Shown here piece after piece: positions 1-55,500 of a DNA stretch of 64,000 bases (its first letter is position 1; every line of letters begins with the position of its first letter). The stretch lies in the NCBI RefSeq assembly GCF_002078875.1, contig NC_034420.1, positions 2,050,519 to 2,114,518 of the forward strand. The letters run 5' to 3'. The position numbers were made by a program, and so were the translations under genes. The notes beneath the pieces are model-generated. The model did no database searches and was not told where the DNA came from. It saw nothing but the letters and a program-made list of their open reading frames with translations. This DNA comes from Numida meleagris (Eukaryota > Chordata > Aves > Galliformes > Numididae).

Positions 1-1709
1 CTCAGCTGCCTCAGATCAGGGAAAAAAAAATCTGCAGAGTACAGTGTTTGGAAGTTTTCGTTTGTAACATGCTAATTGCCCTCATTATTATGGTTCCTGG
101 AGGCACCTCACATCCTTATTACAGCAGCTGCAGTCATGCAGGGGTGAGATGTGGTTTGCTGCTCCCTCTGGTCGCTGCATCCTTGGTTGAGTGACAGGTC
201 TCAGCCACAAGCACTGCAAGAAGAAGGTCTGGTGAGCTGCTGGCAGGCTCGCGGGCAGCCTTTGTGTCTGTCTGCTGGTTTTGTTGCTTCTGCATTACTT
301 CCTGATATATTTTATGATGCTCCACAGGCTGCTGCCTGTTGCCAGTCCCAGTGGCACCACAGGAAGAAACCAGGAAGCCTGGAAGGATGCTGTGGTGTTG
401 AACAGCTCAGTGCTGAATGCCCACCCCAAACCCTTACATTCTTGCTGCAGTCATCCCGAGATGACGAGCTAACCAAGCATCTGGTGTGGCTCTTTACTAC
501 ACTGGTGCACACGAACTGTTAAATACCCAAACCCAGGAGAAACACCGCCCTGCAGCTGGGAGGCCTTATTTATGCCCTCTTCTCATTGCTCCTGTGCACT
601 GTAGTCAGTCTTTCATTAGGCAGGTGAAGATAACCTCCAATTCAAACATGACCTTCTCCTCTTGCACATCAAGCATGGTGGGACTCTGCTTGGCCTCCTG
701 CTGTGCCCAGTCCCTGCTCGTTCCATCAGACTCCATGTCAGGGCACAGGAAAGCAAGAGAAGTGCTGCTTTCTGACAGCTGCCTCCCCAGGCTTCCCTGT
801 ACCAAGGCACCTCGAGCCATGCCTTCCTCACTCAGGGTGACTTCATGTAGGAGCCAAGGAGCAGGAATCATCCTCAATCCCTGCTGACGGGAAGTAATGG
901 ATGTGGAGATGCTAACGCAGAGCTCCCTGCAGGCCTTGTCGTGCTGAAGGCTCTGGGCTGCCACAGCACTGACAGACGCCTCAGACATGCTTCTCCCTTT
1001 GAGAAGGGGTGCGACCTCTCTGTGTTTCACTGTTTACAGTGACATCCTTCAGACAGATGCCTGTGGAGCTGACAGACATTGCAAAGTGACTTGAAGCTCT
1101 TTAGGAAAGCAGCTACAGCCCCGCTCTGCTCCTGTGAGAGTCCAACAGATGCTGGGCTGCTGATCTCAGTGGTGCAGGGATAGCTGCTCTGGTGGGATGT
1201 CTGCAGCTGCACAGGGCTGCTCTGCTGTAGGACCAGCCCTGGCTGTGCTTCAAACCACCTCAGGTATGGCAGGAAGGCAATGGGTCAGGTCCCCACGGGC
1301 AGCTCCTTTGTACCACATCTGTGGCACTGTGCTGTGGGCAACTTGTGCCTGGTCCCACTGTGGATCATCCGAGGGGAACGGCATCATTTAGACCTTCAGA
1401 ACAGGAGGATTTCCTTTTGTTTCTGCCACCTCTGTAGCGGCTACTGAAATATATTTGCCTGTTGCTCTGCTGGGAGCTGTTTGAGCTCTCCTGCCACCGG
1501 GCCCAGGGTGAAGTTTGTTCCCTGAAAGACTGGGAAGCATGGAGCAGCTGTGCAGAGAGCTCCCGGAGCACTGCACATAACTGCATTTGTGTTTTAATTG
1601 CAGCCCTGCCAATGCTTGGGAGCTGTCAGCGATGTGAATTAAGCTGTCATTCTCCCAGGATCATGATGCAGAGAGCGGTCTGCAAGCAGCACTAGCACGG
1701 CTGTCTGCT
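1..1709. other. Intergenic region upstream of HSPA9, no gene recognised
   Basis: Moderately GC-rich unique sequence. I see no recognisable coding exon, RNA gene or transposon. A 141-codon open frame on the minus strand (605-1030) is the only coding-like stretch and is treated as a finding. In human the neighbour on this side of HSPA9 is CTNNA1, transcribed divergently; none of its coding sequence was recognised here. Confidence 0.6.
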
Positions 1710-1965
1710 GCCCCTGCCTGGCACAGCAGCGGGTGACACCCATTCCTGTCTGGCATGGCAGCAGGTGAAACCCATTCCTGTTTGGCACGGCAGTGGGTGA
1801 CACCCATCCCTGTTTGGCACGGCAGTGGGTGACACTGATCCCTGTTTGGCATGGCAGTGGGTGACACTTGTCCCTGCCTGACACAGCAGCGTGTGGCACC
1901 GGTCCCTGCCTGGCATGACAGTGCACGAATCCTGTTCCTGTCTGGCACAGCTGCGGGTGCCTCCC
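1710..1965. repeat. Minisatellite, 32-bp unit, about 8 copies
   Basis: Eight consecutive units start at 1710, 1742, 1774, 1806, 1838, 1870, 1902 and 1934, so the period is exactly 32 bp with no indels. A typical unit begins ATTCCTGTTTGGCACGGCAG. Copies 3-5 are nearly identical; the outer copies diverge by several substitutions, as expected when homogenisation acts mainly in the middle of an array. The unit has few stops on the minus strand, so overlapping open frames there are by-products of the repeat. Confidence 0.95.
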
Positions 1966-2575
1966 CTTGCCCCACCACCTGGCTGGGTCGGAGGTAGCTG
2001 GCTCCGGGCACCCAGCACCATGCTTTTCTATCAGCAGGACACCTGGGGGTGGTCAGCCCCTCTGAGCCCTGCAGAAGCACCCGGTGAGCCATTAAGCCAG
2101 GTGTATGCTATGCTGGCTGTTATATTGGCTGGGGATGCCCATACTGTAGGGCCTGGCGATGCTCCCTGATGCTCTCCTGGGCTGCACGGACAGACACTGC
2201 CCGGCCTTCCCCACTCTGCTCCCCAGGACAGGCACCCAACCTGGGGCTGACAGGGAGCAGGACCAGGCCCACATCTGCAGGGCCCCGCCGGGCTGAGGCA
2301 GGGAGCTTCCACTTGTGAGCTGAGGTGGGAATTTCTAGCAAACTGAAAAATAAACTCCAGTGCTGCAGGAGCGTGTTGGTAGGACGCTGCCAGGCTCTGC
2401 GCTGCCGTCAATGGAGCACGGCCTGTGGGTGAAGCTCGCAGGAGCAGGAAGACACGGCAACCCGCGTTACTCGGGAAGCTCTTAGGCACTACTGGGCCCC
2501 CGCCCCGCTCCTGGCAGGGCGGGACAGCGCACCAGCCCCGGCCCACATGCCTCCAAGCAGCACCTCAGACCCCTG
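1966..2575. other. Intergenic region between minisatellite and promoter
   Basis: GC-rich unique sequence with rising CpG density toward 2500. I see no coding exon, RNA gene or repeat family in it. Confidence 0.5.
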
Positions 2576-3075
2576 GAACGCCACTGCGCACGCGCATACT
2601 GCTCGGCGCGCACGCGCAGCCGCAGTAAGGCCCTGCAGGCACGGGACGCTACGCGCATGCGGCTCCTCTGGGGGAGTTGCGCATGCGCACCTCCCACCCT
2701 GACGCAAACTCGCTGCAATCGCCCTGCGCTTTATCCTGTCCGACCTTGAGTGCGCGGCTGCGCTTAGGACCCGAGCTGCCCGCAGTTGTGCCGGTGTGTG
2801 TCGGGTTACGCCGGCGCTCGCGCCTCCGTCAGATGGTGCCGACAGAGCTCTTTTTTCTCTCCGCGACTTTTGGCGGCGGCACGCAGCTTTGTTCGGGCGT
2901 CGGCCCCAAAGCAGCGTCCTGGACGCGAGCGGCGGGAGCAGGCGAACTCGTGGCCAGCCCACGCCAGGGGTCCTGCGGTGATCGCTCCCCCCCCCCGCAG
3001 CCCACGTGGGTAGAGGCTTCCAGAAGAGCAGCGGCGCCGCACGCACCGTCCTTCGCCGCCCCGCACCGCCCCGCC
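2576..3075 (+). promoter_or_regulatory. HSPA9: HSPA9 CpG-island promoter and 5' UTR with NRF1 sites
   Basis: A CpG-dense block runs from about 2570 to 3280 and covers HSPA9 exon 1. Three sequences fit the NRF1 consensus YGCGCAYGCGCR exactly: 2585-2596, 2607-2618 and 2678-2689 (the palindrome TGCGCATGCGCA). A fourth near-match lies at 2652-2663. No TATA box is evident. NRF1 is a known activator of nuclear genes for mitochondrial proteins, which suits mortalin. The transcription start cannot be fixed from sequence alone; it should lie between the NRF1 cluster and the ATG at 3076. Confidence 0.8.
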
Positions 3076-23696
<20,621 letters not shown>

Positions 23697-24324
23697 GAAG
23701 TCTGTCTTACCTTGATGAGAGTACGAAGAAGAGGTGGATATTCTTGATGCTTGGGAGAGAAGGGACCTTCCTGAGCAGAAACGGGCAGAATTCAGACTTA
23801 CTGTGTTTTTGCAGTATTCTATATATAAAATTCTTAAATGTATAAACTTAGTGATGTGTCTGCTAGATAAAATTGTCACATGATGAAAGTTAATTCATGC
23901 AAGATGAAGTTTTAAGTGTTTGGCCCTGTGGTATTCAACTGAGGCACATGGGGACTCGCTGAGCATTTAATTCTGATACTTGACACAATGGTGTACTAAA
24001 CCTGATATCAAAGTTTGGAAACCATGTTACTAAATCAGAAGGTGGAAATTGAAATTCTGGTGGATCCTCCTTGTGGATCTGAGTATTTGTGAACAGGTAT
24101 TAAGGCCTGTGAACAATGCAATGACAAGGCCGGTTATATTGCTAGAGAATATTCAGATCTGCAGCTAGGTTAGCACCCTCGTTCTGAAGGAGATGTGTTA
24201 CTTCAAATTTAGTTGCAACATTTCTTACAGAAGAGGCCATGTGGAAGTTGCATACTTTACTTGTCTGAGCCTTCTGCTCCATCCTATGTCTGTTCTTTGC
24301 TTATGGCAAAACAATTTCCTGGAT

Positions 24325-24330
24325 AATAAA
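24325..24330 (+). terminator. HSPA9: HSPA9 poly(A) signal (proximal)
   Basis: Canonical AATAAA 629 bases after the stop codon, followed by T-rich sequence within 25-40 bases. Confidence 0.7.
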
Positions 24331-24363
24331 ACTGTTATTGGATCCATTCTGGATTTTTTTTTA

Positions 24364-24369
24364 AATAAA
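24364..24369 (+). terminator. HSPA9: HSPA9 poly(A) signal (distal)
   Basis: A second AATAAA, followed downstream by a GT-rich stretch near 24390-24430 that could act as the cleavage-factor element. Which of the two signals is used cannot be told from sequence. Confidence 0.6.
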
Positions 24370-24390
24370 AGCAGAAAAGTATCCAACGTG

Positions 24391-25949
24391 GAGTTGTTAG
24401 TATCCTGGCTTTTGGTGGGAGATGTGAGCCTGTTATCTGCCCAAGAGCCTCTGTGAAGGAGCAGTGACCAGCTGTAGCAGCACTGGGTTTCTGGAATTTG
24501 TGCTTGATCTGAATGTGGAAGGAATGTACTTGGTGTGAGGTTAGAGTCCGTCCCCTCTGCGCGTGTCACTGCTGCTGCCCTCACATGAGATGCATGGAAG
24601 TCCTGGTGTGATGTGCCGTAGCTTGTCCAGGCACTCCGTGCTTGGGCTCAGTCTCCTGAAACAGGCTCTAGACTGAAAACAGCAGTCACCCACTGCTGCT
24701 TCTAGCAACCAAGTTTTCCCTCTTGACATGCTCTCTCCTTGCCCTATTACATGGTCACTTCTCTTTGTTGCACTTTTTCTGTCCCTGTGTATGTAATCTT
24801 CTGGAAGGAAAAAAGCAACACTTGTAGCTGCCTTGATCTGACAGCTCAGATGTGTAGGAGAGATAAAAACATCTCATTCTAGGCAGTTTCCTAATTAAAG
24901 AAGGTACTAGAGAAGGCTGTAAGTACTGATGATGTAAACCTCCCTTTTCCTTTCAGTTGTGGACTGCTAGGGATCAAGACTGTCTGCTTCAGGCACTGAT
25001 CTCCCCAGCAGTCCTAGCAAAAAAGCCTGGAAGCAGCTTCCACTCTAAAATGAATGGAAACTGACCTAGCCCACTGAAGCTTTTTTTCCTGTTGTCACTT
25101 CAAAGAGTAGTGAGTAGCCAACTGTGGAGTGAGAAGGGAGCTTGGAGAATTTTAGTCTGCCTGTAGAAGAAGGTGAGGAAGGGGCCTGGTGCAGCCATGG
25201 GAAGAGGGGAGGTGATGCGTTACGTGCCCAGGCCGCAGCGTGCTGTGGTGTGGGGGAGGCAGGCTGGGGCGAGTGTGCTGCCAAGGGCTGCTCTTCCACT
25301 GAGGTGGGCAGTCAGCCCGTGTGCGTGAAACTCCTCTGGCGAAGGCAGGGCAGCCCAGGACAACCCTGCTGCCCCAGCTGCTGCTCGTAAGCTCTTATCT
25401 CAGTCCTGGGCCCGTGGTGTCACCAGGGAGAAGGCAGCATCTCACAGCCTCTGGGCTCCTGAATCACTGATCAGATTTGGCCTTCCTGAATGAATTCTTC
25501 TCCCCGTCACAGTTTAAGCACATCTCTCGTTTACATTCATTATTTTTTAATGTGCTGTTCTTAGCCTCCCCTTAAAGCTTAAATTTTTGAATTGAGGAAG
25601 GAAAAGTTAAAGCAGGTGATGCGTGCTACGCTGAGAACAGCTGCCAGGGAGGCAGGAGCTGCAGCAGCCCGCAGGCTGCTCTCTGACAGAAGGAGCCCTG
25701 GCCAGAGGGGTTTGCTGCGCTCACACCGGTGTGCTGCTGTCTGTCAGCACGGGGAGAAAGAGTGGGCTGCATTCGTTGCCTGCTGCTGTTTTCGGCATAC
25801 ACAGATGCACGTGGCCTGCACGTAGCCTCAGTGGTGCTGCAGGTCCGTATCGACCACTGGCCCGTGTATGATAGTAATTAAAAAGGTTTTACGGGTTCTT
25901 CGGGGTGGGGAGGGGGGCTGGGCAGGGTCTGTGCTGCGTGCTTCCTCCT
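24391..25949. other. Intergenic region HSPA9-ETF1
   Basis: No coding exon, RNA gene or transposon recognised. An AT-rich block at about 25480-25590 stands out from GC-richer surroundings. From about 25610 CpG density rises toward the ETF1 island. Confidence 0.6.
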
Positions 25950-26194
25950 GAGCGCACAAAATGGATCTAAGAAATGGAGCTGCGGGGTTACAGGCAGCCG
26001 TCGCGGGGCTGGGGACCCTTCCTCCTCGGCTCTCTGAAGCCGCAGCCCGGGGCGGTGCAGCCCTCACTGCTGGGCCCGGCTGTGAGCTGCGTGCCGGGCG
26101 GCAGGGAAACGCTCTGCCCCGGAGGGCGGCGGGCAGAGCCCCGAGCTGCCGGAGGTGAAGGAGCGTTGGAGCAATGCTCTCAGACATAGGGTTG

Positions 26195-26275
26195 GGGTGG
26201 TCCTGTTGGAGCCGGGGTCGGACGCGGTGATCCCCGCGGGCCCCTTCCAACTCGGCACGGAGTTCCACGGGTCGC
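26195..26275 (+). mobile_element. Possible ancient CR1 3' tail inside ETF1 CpG island
   Basis: The stretch GGACGCGGTGATCCCCGCGG / GCCCCTTCCAACTCGG resembles the CR1 terminal block (gttggacttggtgatc... followed by tcccttccaactc), but with GC-biased substitutions and no clear terminal octamer repeats. The match is short and may be coincidental. Confidence 0.45.
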
Positions 26276-26479
26276 GGCCTGCTCGGGGCAACACACCGGG
26301 CCACCGTGCGGGGACGTCCCCTCCTGCCTGAGGGGAGAGGGCAGCGGCTTCAGCGCGGCTCTCGTTCGCCTGCGAAAGCTCCTTCCACCTTCCCCGTGGG
26401 CTCTGATCAGCGCCAGTTCGGACAGCCGCCGCTCCCATCCCCGCTCTGAACTCCGGGCACCCGAGGCCACGCCACGCCG

Positions 26480-50497
<24,018 letters not shown>

Positions 50498-51232
50498 GTA
50501 GTCGACCTGGGTCCGGCAAAACGTGCCTCGCCCCTCCAGCATCCAACCCAAGGAGCAAACTCATGGTGGAAAACACAACAGATCCCTGCCTTAGAATTGG
50601 AACATTTCCAGAACTTGATCCACAAGCATTGGATTTAAAAAAGCAAAACCCTACACTTTGATTTGTCATAGTGTCAGTACAGCAGCAAACTACTAAGTTC
50701 CTATATGCCACTTTGGACTAATTTAAAAAGAATCCCAATTTTTACTTTTACTCAATGGTGAAATTGGTTGCTCTTGTATTTTATGAAAATGATTTTTTTA
50801 ACCTTCATGATGCATTAACTGCTGTAAACCTCTTCCTTCAAAAATTAATAGAAGTAAGATCCTACTGGTTTGTTTCTTTTTACTTTGATTGGAGAAATCA
50901 ATTGCTGCATTTTGCAGCAACGTGACCCATTTACATGGCATTCTCAGCTTAGACTGCAGAAGAAGAAATGTAATGAAATTGGAGCCATTCATTCTCTTCA
51001 AAAGAATGAGAAAGCACTTACCTTAGAGTGCTAGCTTTATAAGGTGTGGCTTGCAAATTCAGATGGTTTGGGGAGGCTTACCAGCCAAACGTGCTTTACC
51101 TATTTGCAGAAGCAGTGCTCTTACAAACTAGGAAATGCACTTCACTGATTGCAATGAAAATGCTGCTGAGGTCTTGGGCTTAATTGGATTTGAGCAGTGC
51201 AGCCTTCAGGATTTTTTTTCAGTGTTGACAAA

Positions 51233-51238
51233 AATAAA
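51233..51238 (+). terminator. ETF1: ETF1 poly(A) signal (proximal candidate)
   Basis: Canonical AATAAA about 740 bases after the stop, followed by a GT/T-rich stretch at about 51260-51305. It could yield a short 3' UTR isoform lacking the distal hairpin. Confidence 0.55.
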
Positions 51239-52500
51239 CATGATTTAAGTGAAGTAAGGTACACTTTGTTTTGTTCCTCAGTAATTTTTTTGTTTTGTTT
51301 TTGCTTTAGGACTGCGTAAGGTTTCCTTGATAATGTGAATTTGATCGAACCCACAGTTCTTTAATGGAAGCGGGTGATTTCCAGAAATAATCAGTAATCT
51401 GAGGCCTTGGCTAAAACCTTAGTGCTGGTGATTTGGGCCACTTGATACTGACGTGAGCTTCAGCACAACCCACCAAGATGTCTGTCTCCCAGCACTAAGG
51501 AAGTCTGTTGTAGTGGCTCTCAAGTGTCCTGTAAATCTGATGCTGAACTCCAGTGCGCCCTTAACGGGTTAAAACTTCTGGTTGCATCAAGACTCAAAAG
51601 CTTTTTGTCATGCCTGCTCTATAGGATGCGTTTCCATCTGTTAGCGATGGCTAAGGGTTTTTCAAGTGGTCCTGCAGGCGGAGGATGAAGTTAGCACAGG
51701 TGCAAGATGATGCACGTCTTGTGTCTTTTGGGGGTTATTGGGTTCTGCGATGGGCACTGTGACATCTTTGTGCCTGGGAGTTCTGTTCTCACTGGGATCG
51801 CTCTGAATGCATCAGTCAAAAGCAGCTTCTGTTGCTAGTTGCATACCTGCCTATTTTTTTTTTCCAGTAATCCTGTTTCACTTGAATGGAGGAGGAGCTT
51901 GTCTTAAACTTCTGCCACACTGTTCTTTGAGGTCCAAAATTACTCTCATTGTGAGCAATATGACTTGTATAACCCTGGTTTGTAACCTGGCAGATGGCTT
52001 TGCTGTTGTTTTCACATCAAAGCTGGAATCTCTCCGGAAGGTGTGGCTGGGTCTGCCGGGGGTGCACACAAACCCAGGGCTGAGCACACCTGCGGTCTTC
52101 ACAGCGGTATGTTCTGGATTTTGCCATTGTAAATGGGTCTAATGTGACATGACAAGACCAGAGAAATTGGATGTAAATTTACATTTTTGAATATACTGCT
52201 TGTTGTTTCACATGATACATTAGGGTATGCAGCTCCTTTTTGTAGTTTTTATTTTTACTATTTAAGTTTGGAAATGATGCCAAATTTTTGTATTTCTTTA
52301 ATCAATGTGTTCTCTTCAGTGATATATATTGCATTATATATTGATGTGTAATCAATATATACTGATATGTATTACACTTACACATACAAACACGTTAAAT
52401 GGGGGTGAAAAATCCTAGCCTTTGCATACTATATAGCCTCTGCAGAGAGATCCCAAGCAGTGATATCTTGGTGTTGTGATGTACAGAAATGGAGAAGAGT

Positions 52501-52506
52501 ATTAAA
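52501..52506 (+). terminator. ETF1: ETF1 poly(A) signal (distal candidate)
   Basis: ATTAAA, the common variant signal, about 2 kb after the stop, with T-rich sequence following. A further AATAAA at 52737-52742 is an alternative end. Confidence 0.5.
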
Positions 52507-52525
52507 CCATATTTAAGAATATAGT

Positions 52526-55500
52526 ATGGACTCCTGATTTATTTTCTTTAGTCCAGGAAATGCCTCCTTTACTCTGTTCTGGGCCAGCGAGGCTTCAGAT
52601 CCATACTTGAGTTTTAAGGTGGCTTTCTCAAGCTAAGCTTGAGAAATATCTTGTTTCCTCATCGTGCTGAGCTGCTCTCTTAAGCTGTGGCAGAAATCTG
52701 ACTTCAGAGGGGGATAAAAAAAAAAAAAACCGCACCAATAAAAGGTTCAGATGAGGGTGTGCTGTATTACCTAAGGTGGGCTTTTTGAACAACAGAGCTG
52801 AAAAAATACTGAGCAGGTGCAGGAACTGGCACTTAGTGCTCCCATCACAGATCACTTGAGTGTTGAGAGGCCCATCTTAGCCAAGCCTTCAGTGCAGGAC
52901 TAACCCAGATCAGAGCTGTACTTGCTGTACACCGGCCTACCTGCTGTGTTTTTTCCTGTATCCAAAACAGATGTATTGATGGCTTTGCCAGAGGGCAATA
53001 TGGAAAAGATGCCATCGATAGCAGTTCTAACAGATGCTTTAAATCACCCTTCCACTGGTCTCACCTGGCAGCGATTGCCTGAAGCTGAGCACCCACCCTT
53101 GTGCAGCAGTGCCAGGACAGCAGGATGTGTGCCGCAGCTGCTGGGCTGCTCTCGCTTTCCATGTAGGCTAATACAGCAACAGGACGTGCTGCTTCTCTGG
53201 GGCAGTTTGAGATGGAGGAGTTCAGCTTCTGAGCTCGCTGCCTCGCTCCTTGGTCTGTGCTGTGCAGGCTGGTGGTTCTTGGGTTGCTGGGTGCTGGAGG
53301 CTGTGGAGCTGTGGGATTTCTGCTGATAAGATAAAAACGTTGCACGAAATGCTTTGCTGGGTGCATCTCGTGCTGTCTGCAGCCCTGGTATAAAAAGCTG
53401 ACTGCATTCAGCTTGTGGTGCAGATCAAAGCATCGAGCTGAGATCAGCGTGAAATGAGGCACCCCGTCGGTCAGGGCACGTCATGGGAGAAGCAGGAAAC
53501 GCGCACCCAGCCTCACCACTTGCTGTAACCAGGCTGTGGATGTATGTTGTTTTCAGGAAAAGCAAACATTTCTCAATTAACCTTTTAGTGGCTCTACCAG
53601 CAAACCTAGTTTCCGATGTTCAGTTTTGCATTCCAAGGAGAAAAGAGTAGCAGAGCCTGGCTGTTGAGGAGGGATGCCTGAGGGCTGCCTAGTTCGGTGT
53701 CACAAGAGCTCAATGCCAGACGTGCTTGGAAGCTGCTGTTACCTCCTATACTAATCTACTTGGCTGCTTCTCACATCTCTTTCCCTTCACGTTTCAGTGA
53801 GAAAACACAACTCGGTCTGGTTTGCAGAGTGGCCACGTGAGCGGGGCCCAGTCCCCTCACCGCGTGCCTCTGGCACCTTCCAGCTGGCAGACAGCAGAGG
53901 TGCTCGGGTCCCTAACATCACCCAGGGGCATGTCACAGCAGAAGGATGAGGCCACTGGGGAGAAAAGTGAAGAAACTTGCGTGTAACTGCTGACATAAGG
54001 GCACCAATCCCTTTAGCCCTTCAGAAATTGCTTGTGTCGCAGGCTCGCTTCTGTCTGAGTTGCAAGGCTCAGCGTTAGCACTAGGATTGTCTCATTTGAA
54101 AGCACTGACTTAGTCTTTTTTTTCCACCCTGAATAGTGCCACGGGCTCGGGGTGGTGACAGGCACCTACTCCGCCTGGCATGTGCCTGTGGAGCTCAGAG
54201 GTGACCACGTGCCCCCGCAGGAGCTCGTAGGGTGGGCGGTTCGTGCTTAAAAGCCTTGCAGCCTGCCTTCCAGCATCACTGCTGTACTGCGGGCTGCTCA
54301 CTGAGCATCCTCCTGGAAGGGATCTGCTCTGGATTTGCTGGCTGAATTTTTATTTTATGCAGATTAAGTCCATCCCACTCTTATTGCATCCCCCCGTCCA
54401 GTTTTAAGTTGGCAATGCGTGTTCAGGTGTTTGGATAATAGTCTTTTTAAACAGTGCTTTTTGCATAGCTGTAATTGCAGTCAAATCTTGCCCTTTAGAA
54501 CTCGTTATTCAGGGCGCTGGAGCCTGGCCCGCGTGTTGTCGCTAGCAGCCTACAGCTGCCATTGTCCTGGTAAGCTGAGCGCAGCCGGCGGCGCTGAAAG
54601 GCAGCTCTGGAATTTCGCTTGGCTATTTTTAGTCAGCGGCAAAAAACTGCACTTCCAACACTTTTGAATCTTTGTCGGTGCATAAATAAATCAAAGGGCA
54701 AACGCTGGCCGTTCACTAACAGCAGGACACTGGAGTGACCTTAACCTGCAGCTGCGGGGTCAGCAGGGGTGAGCCCCTCTCCTTGCTGCAGGGCTGCTGC
54801 CTTGCATGAGAGGAAAAGGGGCTGCGAGGTGGTGGCATGGCCTGTCCTGCTCTATGGAGCTGTCTGATCATTGCCATGCTGAGGTCGTGGCTGGCTCCTG
54901 GCCCTTCTTCCCATGCCTCTTTGCAGGCCGCTTCCCTTTGCCTCCCCTCCACATAGAGGGAGATTTCCCTCAGTTCCTGGGGTGCTATACTTGCAGGCCG
55001 GCTCCTGGAGCAGCTGTTGTCATCCCATGGATGTGGCAGCTCTGAAATCCAGGACCTGGAGAGCAGAGCTCCTGAAGGATACCATGTGTAAGTCTGGGCT
55101 GCTGAACTGCTTGGCAAGCGTTGGATTATTCTTTTCAATCCTCTCACCTCTACAGCTGCAAGGCAAAACCTCTTTCTAACCTGTGGTTTCTCTGCAAAGC
55201 TGCTTCACCTGTTGGGCCACCAAGTTTCTGCACTGGCACAAAATCACCGCATTCCACAGCAATGGGATCTCTGCAGCTGAGTTTCCTTGTCTGGCGGCCC
55301 TTGCTGTATGCCCAGGACTGCACTGCTGCTCTCACCCTGCACACCCCATAGTCTCCAGCTGCTGACAGACACTGCCCAGTCTCTGGCAGCTCTGTGCAGG
55401 TAGGGCAGGACTGATTGCTGTGATGGTGGGGATGCCCATGGGGACCCTGATTGTGCAGAGCCACCAAAAACTGGCGGCCAGTTCTGGGCCTGATCCTGCT

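Larger units (their letters stand above)
23697..24390 (+). other. HSPA9: HSPA9 3' UTR
   Basis: AT-rich sequence after the stop codon with no open frame of note. The end is set by the poly(A) signals at 24325 and 24364. Human mortalin mRNA also has a long 3' UTR (remembered). Confidence 0.7.
50498..52525 (+). other. ETF1: ETF1 3' UTR
   Basis: AT-rich sequence after the stop. An in-frame 46-codon extension precedes a TAA at 50636-50638. An AT-rich segment with a perfect hairpin lies at 52318-52380. The end is assumed near the ATTAAA at 52501, giving about 2 kb, similar to the long human 3' UTR (remembered). Confidence 0.65.

Noticed and set aside
1639..2092. Three overlapping minus-strand frames with repeating peptides
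   Set aside because: They are translations of the 32-bp minisatellite, whose unit is not a multiple of three and lacks stops; no sign of a real protein.
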